DNA of 64,000 nucleotides, taken from NCBI GenBank assembly GCA_937906475.1, contig CALCZA010000114.1, forward strand, positions 80,024-144,023, in the 5' to 3' direction. The translations under genes were made by a program, and so were the position numbers. The notes below the pieces were generated by a model. It made no database searches. It had not been told where the DNA came from and saw only the letters and a program-made list of their open reading frames with translations. The DNA is from an uncultured bacterium (GTDB taxonomy: Bacteria > Planctomycetota > UBA1135 > UBA2386). Positions 38,351 through 47,876 of this stretch are shown in pieces; positions within the stretch are counted from its first letter, which is position 1; every line of letters begins with the position of its first letter.

Positions 38351-41251
38351 ATGCCTAACCACCCGCGGTCCTGCCTAATGACCCTCGCCGTCACACTTCT
38401 TCTTTCCTTTCTGCCGCAGGTTTTCCCCGGTGGTGACCTCAAGCTTCCGCCAAGAAAAGCTCCGGTCGCAAAAGCTACCGAGGTTCGGCCCTTAGAAGAG
38501 ATTGAGCGCTTCCGTCGTGACCTCCTCGAAATGGTTGGTCCGCAAGTCAAGGTGCAGGCCAAGCTCGAAGAGATGGGCCGCGCCTATCCGAAGATCGAAG
38601 ACCTGATCCTACAGGTCGCGCGCATCGCTCGTTCGAAGGAGATGTGCAACCTGATGCCAGTGGCACGCCGCTTCGGCCGCACGTCTGGTTCTGACCGCGT
38701 TGCTGATGAATTGCTGTTCCAACTACTGGCACGTCCAGTTGGTCCGGCAACGCGTCAAGTCATTGACACCATGGCGGTGCTCAAGGGGGCGCAAGCCAAA
38801 ACGTCGTTGAAGCAGTGCATGCGCGCGAGCATTCCGGCAGTTCGGCGTCATGCCGTGCCGGTGCTTGCTCCGTTGTGCACCAAGGAAGACGCGGCGTTTG
38901 CATTGCAGTTGTCGCGTGAGCAATCGCTTGACTTGCGCTTGCGTGGTGTCGACTTGTTGGAAGCCATTGGTGATGATGCCGCGAACCAACGTTTGGTCGC
39001 GTTGCTCGCCAAGGATCCTGCATTGGCCGCCGCCGCCTGCATAGCGCTGGTCCGAGTTGGCCCGGCAGCGGTGCCCATTCTGCAAAAGCGGGTAAGCGCT
39101 CCGGCCATCGATCGTAGCTATGTCTATGCGGCATTCGCGTTGGCCCAGATTGGCGAAGCAACAGGTGACGACGTGTTGCCTGGGGAACTGCTTGAGCCAT
39201 TGACGAAGCTCTTGCGCGCGCCTGAGGCTTTGACGCGGGTGCTCGCGGCGGTGCCGCTTGCCGATTTGGTCTACCGCACCGCTCCGGCAGAAGGGCAAGA
39301 GTTGCCCGATGCCGGTTTGGTTGAGGCCTTGTTGTTGGTAGTGGAGCCGGGGCAGTTTGTGCCCAATATCGACATGTTGCGCGCCGCTGCCGAGAAGCGG
39401 TTGTTGCGCCACACCGGTCGCGTGATCGCTGTTGAGGATGCTTTGTCGTGGCGCGCCTGGTGGCGCGAGCAGAAGGGCACCTTCCTCGGCGTGCGTTCGC
39501 AGCTTTCCGTGGATATCAGCAATGCCGGTGCGGTGCTGATCACGTTGAGCCAACAAGGTCGCGTGGTCCGCATCATCGGCGAAGACGTTGCGTCCGTTTC
39601 GGCTCTGCCGACAGCGATCGAGGTCGTGCTGACCTCGCAGCAGATGCTGGCATTGGTTAAGTCGCTGGAAGGCGATGGCTACGGCGATGCCGCGGCAATG
39701 CGTGTCGGCAGCGCCCTGCCGCGTGTGCGTTCGCTTGAGGTTCGAGTTGGCCAAGGCCGCAGCAGCGTTGCTGTGACCGAGTCGGCGCACTTCGCCTTCG
39801 ACAGCATGGTCACGACGATCGACAGCACCGTTGGCGATGAATTGTGGCAACTCTATCGGGTTGCCGCGCGCGACTCGGACCGCGCCGCCTTCTGGCGTGC
39901 CGAGCAGAAATGGCGCGCTGCGAACCCGGGTGAAGTTGACCGTGCCCGGCACTTCCTAGGTCACGTCCTGAGTGGCTGGAGCACTTGGAGTGCTGAGTTG
40001 CAGGTGCGGGCCATTGGCTATCTTGCTGGCCATCCGGACCGCAAGGACATCCTTCGTGAGCAGGACGGCAAGGCCATCGTGACGACGCTGTCGTCGTTGG
40101 CGCAGCTTGCCCCTTACGACTTGCAGTTGCTCGAAGTTGCCGCGACGACCCCAGGTGACAATGTCTGGCGTGACTGTGTCGCGCTTGCCGTCAGTGCTGA
40201 AGGCGGAGGCCGCAAGGCAGTCTCGCAGGTCTTCAAGGTGCTGGGGCCAGATGCTGTGCTGAGTGCGCTGAAGGATGATCGTCCGTTGGTGCGCCGGGCG
40301 GCGCTTGATGAGGTCGTTTCTGTGCGTGATGCCCGCGCGGCGCCGTCGCTGATCCGTTTGTTGCAAGATCAGGACTTCGATGTGCAGCGCGCGGCGGTGT
40401 TCGCGTGTGGTCACCTGAAGGTCTCCTTGGCCAGTCGCCCGTTGGTTGAGTTGATCGCTGCTGAGGGCACCGATCCGTTGATGCGTCGTGAGTGCTTGCG
40501 CGCCATCGGCCGAGTTGGTGGCCAGCTTGCGTTCCCAGTGCTGCAGCAAGCGATGGCGTCGCCGTCTAAGGACGATAAGGCCGCCGCCCTTCGTGGCCTT
40601 GGCGAGCTGCGCGATCCGCGTGCCGCGCACTTGTTGGCTGAGTTCATCGTGGTCGGCTACGGCAAGGACTTTGGCAACCTCGCGAAGTTCCACCTGCAGC
40701 GCCAGGGCAGCCAGTTGGCGGTTCCGGCGTTACGCCGCCAGATCCCGCTGGTCACGAATGTGAATATACGCGCCGAGTTGGTGCTGTTGCTTGGGCTCTA
40801 CCAAGATCCCAAGAACGTGCCGGACTTGATGGACCTGTTGCGGATGCCGGATTTCTCGGCGCAGGCGGTGCCGGTACTCGAAGGCTCGACTGGCGTCGAC
40901 CTAAAGAGTGTGCCCGATCGCATCTCCGCCATTGAAGGCTGGTGGCGCGGCAACAAGGACGTGGCGCAGTGGCAATGGTTGCTGGACGGTTTGCGGCGCG
41001 CGGAAGTGCCGGCCAAGCTGACCTTGGATGATTTCGCCAGCGACGCTGGCATGTCGTCGGTGGCCGAACTCGCGCGCCTGATCGTGGATGTCGAGCAACC
41101 GCGTTTGTGGGTGCTCTGCTCGGCCGTGTTGCGCACGGTCACGAAGCAAGACTTCGGCGTGGTTACCGAGCAGACCCCGCCGGACACGCGCCTAGGCATG
41201 GCCAGCCGCTACCGTTTGGTTGCCGAAGCTGCGGCAACTGACAATAAGTAG
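38351..41251 (+). CDS. Secreted/periplasmic HEAT-repeat protein
   Basis: Signal-like MTLAVTLLLSFLPQVFPGG; repeated helical units e.g. DDRPLVRRAALDEVVSVRDARAAPSLIRLLQDQDFDVQRAAVFACGHLK, KDDKAAALRGLGELRDPRAAHLLAEFI. Confidence 0.85.
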   Translation: MPNHPRSCLMTLAVTLLLSFLPQVFPGGDLKLPPRKAPVAKATEVRPLEEIERFRRDLLEMVGPQVKVQAKLEEMGRAYPKIEDLILQVARIARSKEMCNLMPVARRFGRTSGSDRVADELLFQLLARPVGPATRQVIDTMAVLKGAQAKTSLKQCMRASIPAVRRHAVPVLAPLCTKEDAAFALQLSREQSLDLRLRGVDLLEAIGDDAANQRLVALLAKDPALAAAACIALVRVGPAAVPILQKRVSAPAIDRSYVYAAFALAQIGEATGDDVLPGELLEPLTKLLRAPEALTRVLAAVPLADLVYRTAPAEGQELPDAGLVEALLLVVEPGQFVPNIDMLRAAAEKRLLRHTGRVIAVEDALSWRAWWREQKGTFLGVRSQLSVDISNAGAVLITLSQQGRVVRIIGEDVASVSALPTAIEVVLTSQQMLALVKSLEGDGYGDAAAMRVGSALPRVRSLEVRVGQGRSSVAVTESAHFAFDSMVTTIDSTVGDELWQLYRVAARDSDRAAFWRAEQKWRAANPGEVDRARHFLGHVLSGWSTWSAELQVRAIGYLAGHPDRKDILREQDGKAIVTTLSSLAQLAPYDLQLLEVAATTPGDNVWRDCVALAVSAEGGGRKAVSQVFKVLGPDAVLSALKDDRPLVRRAALDEVVSVRDARAAPSLIRLLQDQDFDVQRAAVFACGHLKVSLASRPLVELIAAEGTDPLMRRECLRAIGRVGGQLAFPVLQQAMASPSKDDKAAALRGLGELRDPRAAHLLAEFIVVGYGKDFGNLAKFHLQRQGSQLAVPALRRQIPLVTNVNIRAELVLLLGLYQDPKNVPDLMDLLRMPDFSAQAVPVLEGSTGVDLKSVPDRISAIEGWWRGNKDVAQWQWLLDGLRRAEVPAKLTLDDFASDAGMSSVAELARLIVDVEQPRLWVLCSAVLRTVTKQDFGVVTEQTPPDTRLGMASRYRLVAEAAATDNK

Positions 41252-41658
41252 TGCCAAGCCGGCGCCGTTCATGGCCGGCGCTAATCGCGCTGGCCGTAGC
41301 GTTTGTGCTGCTGTTCTACTGGCAGCGCAGTCGCTCGACGTTCTTGCGTATTGAGCAGGAGCGTCCGGCGGCCGCAGAACTGGCCGGGCGCGCCGGCCTC
41401 GACGTCGCCGATGTGCTCGCGCTGCGCGACATGATTGGGCTCGAGGCTTCGGCGGAGGACTGGAGGGGCGTTGTCGCCGAGTTCTCAGCCGGGTTGCGGG
41501 ACATTCGTGCGGAGCAGAGCCGGCTCGATCGGGGCGCCAGAGGCGTTCGCTCGGCAATGGTGCCAGAGATTTCGTTCGCAGCGAGTCTGGTGGCTCACAA
41601 TCGCTTGGCAGTGCGCCGGTTTATGCTGTTGCGCGAGAGATTCGGGGCGCGGCGGTAA
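41251..41658 (+). CDS. Small membrane-anchored hypothetical protein
   Basis: GTG start overlaps previous stop (TAGTG). One N-terminal TM (ALIALAVAFVLLFYW) plus charged helical tail. Confidence 0.6.
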   Translation: MPSRRRSWPALIALAVAFVLLFYWQRSRSTFLRIEQERPAAAELAGRAGLDVADVLALRDMIGLEASAEDWRGVVAEFSAGLRDIRAEQSRLDRGARGVRSAMVPEISFAASLVAHNRLAVRRFMLLRERFGARR

Positions 41659-41773
41659 TAAGCGTGTCAATAGCGCCCTCATTCGCCGGTGGTTGGGCAG
41701 ATGAGCAAGCTCACTATTGAGGAGTCTTCGGCAGTCTGTATCGTTGTCGGCCGATTTTTGACTCTGGTAGCCT

Positions 41774-42763
<990 letters not shown>

Positions 42764-42801
42764 GGGTTCGCTTTCGCCCGCGATAGAGAGAAGGGACACG
42801 A

Positions 42802-43740
42802 ATGGCCCGTGCACTCGATCCAGAACTACTGGCCGAGGCCCGCCGCATCCAATTGCGAGCGGACCGCATGGTCACGGACGTTATGTCCGGTGGCTACAGT
42901 TCGGTGTTTCGTGGCTCGGGTATCGAGTTTGACGAAGTGCGGGAGTTTGCCGAGGGCGATGAGTTGCGCAGTGTCGACTGGAATGTCACCGCGCGCGTTG
43001 GCCGGCCGTTCGTCAAGAAGTTTGTCGAAGAGCGCGAACTGACGGTGATGTTCTTGCTCGACGTGTCGTCGTCGATGGCATTCGGAACTAAGCCAAACCG
43101 AAACGAGCGCCGCAGCGTGACATCGACGGCCGCGATGTTTGTTGGCTGTGTCGCGTTCGCCGCGGCGCGCAACAACGATAAGGCGGGATTGATTACCTTC
43201 GCGGAAGACATCGAGCGTTACGTGCCGGCCAAGAAGGGCCGCAATCACGTGCTGCGGTTGATTCGTGAAGCGTGCGAAACACCCGCTGCTAACCAGAAGA
43301 CCGACTTCAAGCGAGCGCTCGACTACGCCGGCCGGGTCCAGCGTCGGCGCGCGATCGTGTTTGTCGTCAGCGACTTCCTTGGCGCCGATTGCGAGCGCGA
43401 ACTGCGGCTTCTGTCGCGGCGACACGAAGTGATCGCAGTGCGCCTGCGCGACCCTTTTGCCGCCGGACTCGACCGCGTTGGCGGCGATGTCGCGCAGATG
43501 CCAAACGCGGGTTTGCTGCATTTGCTAGATCCAGAGACCAACGAGACCGTAGTTGTCGACACCACCAGTCGGCGCGTGCGCGACGAAGTGCAGCGCCGTT
43601 GGCTTGCCGAGCGCTCTGGCTTTCGCGATGCCTGTCGCCGCTGTGGCGTCGACCTGCTCGACGTGCCGACCGAAGGCTCGGTCGGGGAACCACTGATCAA
43701 ATTCTTCCGCATGCGTGAACGGCGCGGGAGGCGCAGGTAA
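42802..43740 (+). CDS. DUF58-domain (VWA-like) protein
   Basis: GIEFDEVREFAEGDELRSVDWNVTARVGRPFVKKFVEERELTVMFLLDVSSSM. Confidence 0.95.
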   Translation: MARALDPELLAEARRIQLRADRMVTDVMSGGYSSVFRGSGIEFDEVREFAEGDELRSVDWNVTARVGRPFVKKFVEERELTVMFLLDVSSSMAFGTKPNRNERRSVTSTAAMFVGCVAFAAARNNDKAGLITFAEDIERYVPAKKGRNHVLRLIREACETPAANQKTDFKRALDYAGRVQRRRAIVFVVSDFLGADCERELRLLSRRHEVIAVRLRDPFAAGLDRVGGDVAQMPNAGLLHLLDPETNETVVVDTTSRRVRDEVQRRWLAERSGFRDACRRCGVDLLDVPTEGSVGEPLIKFFRMRERRGRRR

Positions 43741-44738
43741 TGCGGTGTTGGTTGCTGTGCCTGGTGCTGCTGTTGTTCGTTGGTTGCAGCAGCGACACAG
43801 CTGTACCTTGTCCATGGCAGGATCCACCGACGTTGTCGCTCGACCTGCGCGTGACCATGGATCGTACCGAGGTCGGCTTGTTGCAGCCGGTCATGGTCAC
43901 TGTCGATCGCTACCGTAAGGACGGCATTGAGGTGTCGTTCGTGCCGGTGGTTTCCGACAAACTGTTCGTGACCAAGGACTCGAAGACCAGCGAGGAGCGC
44001 CGCTATGGCGATGGCTGGTGGCAGCGCACGACGCTCATCTTGCTGCCGATCGATGGCCCCGGCGAGTTGAAGATCCCGCCGTTCTCCGCTGAGACCGTCG
44101 CGCTCGAAGGCGATGTGGCTCAGGTCGCAACGACGCCGGAGCAAGTTTTGGCCGTCACCACCAATCTCGCACCCGAGCACGGAGCCGAGATCGAGGCACC
44201 CGGCGATCCGTTCCCGACGCCGCCTGGCTACCTGTGGTACTTCGTGGCGTTAGGGCTGGTGTTGTTGCTGTTTGGCATCATGTATTGGGTCAGGTCGCGC
44301 AAGCAACGTCGCTCGCATCCACTGGTCGTCAAGGTGCCGGCACACATCAAGGCACTCAGGGAGTTGCTGCGCTGGAAGGATGCGCCGCGCACCACGCCGG
44401 TCGACATCGATGCGTTCTACGTTGGCGTCTCACACGTCTTGCGCGTCTACCTTGAGGATCGCTTCGGACTGCACGCTCCGGAGCGCACGACCGAGGAGTT
44501 CTTGCACGACCTCGATGGCTCGACGCAGTTGGTACGCGATCACGGCCAGGATTTACGTCGCTTCTTGTCGCAGTGCGATCTCGTCAAGTTTGCCAAGTTC
44601 GTGCCGACGGATGCCGATCATCAGATGACCTATGGCTTGGCGGAGTCGTTCATCGAATCGACCCGCATCGACCGCGCCGCGGCCACGCCACCCGAACTGC
44701 CTGGTGCTCAGCCACCGAACCGGGAGCGGGGCGCATGA
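43740..44738 (+). CDS. Membrane lipoprotein of Bat operon (BatD-like N-terminus, DUF4381-like C-terminus)
   Basis: MRCWLLCLVLLLFVGC lipobox; central TM; HIKALRELLRWKDAPRTTPVDIDAFYVGVSHVLRVYLEDRFGLHAPERTTEEFL. Confidence 0.7.
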   Translation: MRCWLLCLVLLLFVGCSSDTAVPCPWQDPPTLSLDLRVTMDRTEVGLLQPVMVTVDRYRKDGIEVSFVPVVSDKLFVTKDSKTSEERRYGDGWWQRTTLILLPIDGPGELKIPPFSAETVALEGDVAQVATTPEQVLAVTTNLAPEHGAEIEAPGDPFPTPPGYLWYFVALGLVLLLFGIMYWVRSRKQRRSHPLVVKVPAHIKALRELLRWKDAPRTTPVDIDAFYVGVSHVLRVYLEDRFGLHAPERTTEEFLHDLDGSTQLVRDHGQDLRRFLSQCDLVKFAKFVPTDADHQMTYGLAESFIESTRIDRAAATPPELPGAQPPNRERGA

Positions 44739-45715
44739 TCGCCGCATTTGAAGTCGTTGGCTACACGCTGCTCGACCCGTGGTTCTTGCTGGCCGCGCCG
44801 CTGTTTTTGTTGGCCGGTTGGCGGCGCGCAGTGACTCGTCGCGCGGCTTTGCCCACGGCGTCGGCGAGTCTGTTTGCTGGGCTGCCGCGAACCCTCCGCC
44901 AACGCATCGCCTGGGTGCCACTGCTGACGAAGGTGCTCGCCGGGCTTTGCTTAGCTTTGGCATTGGCGCGGCCGGTGCAGCGTGACGTGATCCCCTTGCG
45001 TGAGGATGGCATCGACATTGTGCTGGTCGTCGATACTAGTTCGTCGATGTTGCAGGAGGACATGCGAACGAACGACTCGTATCGGCGCATGGATGCTGCT
45101 CGTGAGCGAGCGATGGAGTTCGCTGCCGCGCGCACCCACGACCGCGTTGGCTTGGTGGCGTTTGGTCGCTACGCCGAATTGCGTTGCCCGCCGACTCTGG
45201 ACGAAGAGGCCTTAGCCGCGTTCTTGCGGGTGCTGGACACTCAGCCACGCGGCAGTGAGTTCGACGCGACTGCGATCGGCACGGCGCTCGCCAAGGCGGT
45301 GCAGGTGCTTGGCAAGAGCACCGCCAAGTCCAAGGTGGTAATCCTGCTCAGCGATGGCCAGAACAACGTCGATGACATCGATCCGGCCGACGCCGCAAAA
45401 CTCGCTAAGGACAAAGGGGTGCGCGTGCATACGATTGGCCTCGGCCAGGGCATCCAGTCGGTATTTGGCTTCCAGGAGTTGTCGTTCGACGAACTGAAAA
45501 CGATCGCCGAGACCACCGGCGGGCTGTTCTTTGCGGCGCGCAGTGACTCGGATCTCGAGAAGGTCTACGAGCGCATCGACGAGATGGAAACGTCAGAGCG
45601 TGAAGACCCGCGCTACCGCACCGTGGATCGGTTCGAGTGGCCGCTTGGTATTGGGCTCGTGCTGATGTTGTTGGCGATCTTGTTCGAAGCGCTGATTGTT
45701 CGGAGGGTGCCGTGA
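44735..45715 (+). CDS. VWA-domain membrane protein (BatA-like)
   Basis: ATG overlaps previous stop (ATGA). DIVLVVDTSSSMLQEDM MIDAS; LLSDGQNNVDDIDP; two TM ends. Confidence 0.92.
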   Translation: MIAAFEVVGYTLLDPWFLLAAPLFLLAGWRRAVTRRAALPTASASLFAGLPRTLRQRIAWVPLLTKVLAGLCLALALARPVQRDVIPLREDGIDIVLVVDTSSSMLQEDMRTNDSYRRMDAARERAMEFAAARTHDRVGLVAFGRYAELRCPPTLDEEALAAFLRVLDTQPRGSEFDATAIGTALAKAVQVLGKSTAKSKVVILLSDGQNNVDDIDPADAAKLAKDKGVRVHTIGLGQGIQSVFGFQELSFDELKTIAETTGGLFFAARSDSDLEKVYERIDEMETSEREDPRYRTVDRFEWPLGIGLVLMLLAILFEALIVRRVP

Positions 45716-46701
45716 GCGATTTCGAGTTTACGCGCGGCGGGTTGTGGCCATGGCTGCTGGCATTGCCGGTGGTCTGGGCGTTGTTGTGGTTGGTTCTCGA
45801 CCGTTCGCGCATGGCGATGCTGCGCTACGGTGCCGAGCCGAACGTTAGGCTGGCGACGCCGCTCTGGCGTTCGTTCCGTCTGTCGATGTTGCTCGGCCTA
45901 GGCTTTGTGTGCTGGCTCGATCCGCGCTGGGGTGACGAGACCGTGTCTGTTGAACGTCGTGGCCTCGACATGATCTTCTGTCTAGATACGTCGCGCTCGA
46001 TGTTGGCTAGCGACATGTCGCCAACGCGTCTCGCCCGCGCCATCGGTGACATCGAATCGGTGCTGCCGTCACTCGAAGGTGGCGACCGCGTTGGCTTGAT
46101 CGTGTTCGCTGGCTCGGCTCGCCTGTGGATTCCGTTGACGCACGACGTCGACTCGTTCGCTGGCTTGCTTGACGAAGTCGACACCAATGTCGTCAAGACC
46201 GGCGGCACCGACCTGAGCAAGGCGCTGCGCAAGGCTCTTGAGATCGCCGATCCCGAGGATGCCGCAACGACGGTTGTGCTGCTGATGACCGATGGCGAAG
46301 ACTTAGCCGGCGCCGGCCAGCAGGCCGCCACGGAGTTGAAGGATCAGGACTTAACGGTCTATACGATTGGTTATGGTAGTGCGCATGGCAGCAAGATCAC
46401 CGTCACCAGGGGCGGTGAGGAAGGCTTCCTGCTCGATCGGCAAGGCAACGAAGTTCTTTCGCTCATGGACCCAGAGAGCCTTCGCAAGGTTGCTGCCGTG
46501 ACCGGTGGGGAGTTTGTTCGGGCCGAAGCCATGGTGCTGCCGTTGGTCGAATTGCATCAAAAGCGGCTCGTGCCAATGCAGAAACGGGCTTACGACTCCG
46601 GTGAAGAGTCGGGCAAGCAGGCGCGCTATCAGTGGGTACTGCTGCCGCTCGTGATCTTGCTACTGTTAGAGATCGCGTATGCTCGAGGACGACAACGATG
46701 A
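45712..46701 (+). CDS. VWA-domain membrane protein (BatB-like)
   Basis: GTG overlaps batA-like stop (GTGA). DMIFCLDTSRSMLASDM; TGGTDLSKALRKAL; MTDGEDLAGAG. Confidence 0.92.
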   Translation: MSDFEFTRGGLWPWLLALPVVWALLWLVLDRSRMAMLRYGAEPNVRLATPLWRSFRLSMLLGLGFVCWLDPRWGDETVSVERRGLDMIFCLDTSRSMLASDMSPTRLARAIGDIESVLPSLEGGDRVGLIVFAGSARLWIPLTHDVDSFAGLLDEVDTNVVKTGGTDLSKALRKALEIADPEDAATTVVLLMTDGEDLAGAGQQAATELKDQDLTVYTIGYGSAHGSKITVTRGGEEGFLLDRQGNEVLSLMDPESLRKVAAVTGGEFVRAEAMVLPLVELHQKRLVPMQKRAYDSGEESGKQARYQWVLLPLVILLLLEIAYARGRQR

Positions 46702-47876
46702 AAATCCTGCTGCTAACAACTGTGCTGTGGTCCGCGATCGCCGGTGGCGATCGGGAGCGAGGCATGCAGTTCTACAAGGCAGGTAAATACGCGGAGGCTC
46801 AGGCTGCGTTTGTTGCCGCGCTAAAGGACGAGCCGGAGTCAGCGGAACTGCATTGGAACTTGGCGTTGGCTGCTTGGCGTGCTGGTGATCTCGCGACCGC
46901 CGAGGTCGCTGCTGAGAAATACGCAGCGAACTCCGACGACGTCAAGGAAGAGATGCATCGCGGCATGCTCGGTGCGATTCGTCTGGCCCAATCGGCAGAG
47001 TTTGAAGCGCAGGCCGATGCGGCGTTGGCTGCTCCGCAACCGCCACCGCCGCAGCGACCGAATGCCGCCGCTAATCCCGATTCCGAAGAGGAGGCGCCCG
47101 ACCCGCTACGCCTGCTGAAGACTGCGTTGCGCAAGGCCGCCACCGCGAAGCGACATTTCGTTCGCGGCGTGCGTGCCAACGCGACGCCAGAATTGCTGCG
47201 CAACACCGAGCGCACATTGCGCAAGATCGATGAGCTGAAGAAGCGCATCGAAGAACTGGAGAAGCAGCAGCAAGAACAGCAGAAGGAGGACGGCGACAAG
47301 AACCCGGACGACAAGAAACCTGACGACAAGGGCGAAGAAGAGGGCAAGGACAAGTCCGACGACCAGAAGGGCGACCAGCAAGAAAGCGACGACAAGAAGC
47401 AGAGCGACCAGAAGGGCGACGAGAAGAAACCCGACGAGAAGCCTTCCGAGGGCGAACAATCCGACAAGAAGGACGAAGGCGAGAAGTCTAACCAGTCGGA
47501 TCCGAAGGAAGGCGAAGGTGACGAGAGCCAGGAAACTCCGGAACCGAAGCCAAACGAAGAGCAAGGCCCCGAGCCCAAACCGTCGCAGGAAGAAGGCAAG
47601 AATGGCGAGTCCGATCCGAATGAGGCTGAGCAGCCTGAGAATCCGGAGCCAGGTTCCGAGGCCGAAGATGCGAAGGATGGTCAACTGCCAACACCACCTG
47701 AGCCAAAGCCCGGCGAACAACGCTCGGATGCGCCAGGCGAAGGCACACAAGGGCTTGAGTTGTCGCCGGAGCAGGCGCAGCGCCTGTTGGGCCGTCTCAA
47801 GAAACTCGATGAGCAACTGAAGAAGGCGAAAGCCCGCCGCACCGCGCGGCGCCGGGCCGTGGAGCGCGACTGGTGA
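46698..47876 (+). CDS. TPR protein with very acidic/lysine-rich low-complexity C-terminal region (BatC-like)
   Basis: ATG overlaps previous stop (ATGA). MQFYKAGKYAEAQAAFVAALKDEPESAELHWNLALAAWRAGDLATAE TPR; long K/D/E/Q/P/S-rich tail. Confidence 0.8.
   Translation: MKILLLTTVLWSAIAGGDRERGMQFYKAGKYAEAQAAFVAALKDEPESAELHWNLALAAWRAGDLATAEVAAEKYAANSDDVKEEMHRGMLGAIRLAQSAEFEAQADAALAAPQPPPPQRPNAAANPDSEEEAPDPLRLLKTALRKAATAKRHFVRGVRANATPELLRNTERTLRKIDELKKRIEELEKQQQEQQKEDGDKNPDDKKPDDKGEEEGKDKSDDQKGDQQESDDKKQSDQKGDEKKPDEKPSEGEQSDKKDEGEKSNQSDPKEGEGDESQETPEPKPNEEQGPEPKPSQEEGKNGESDPNEAEQPENPEPGSEAEDAKDGQLPTPPEPKPGEQRSDAPGEGTQGLELSPEQAQRLLGRLKKLDEQLKKAKARRTARRRAVERDW

Noticed and set aside
38723-39952. 409-aa minus strand ORF
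   Set aside because: Antisense to the HEAT-repeat gene; Arg/Gln/His-rich and without motifs.
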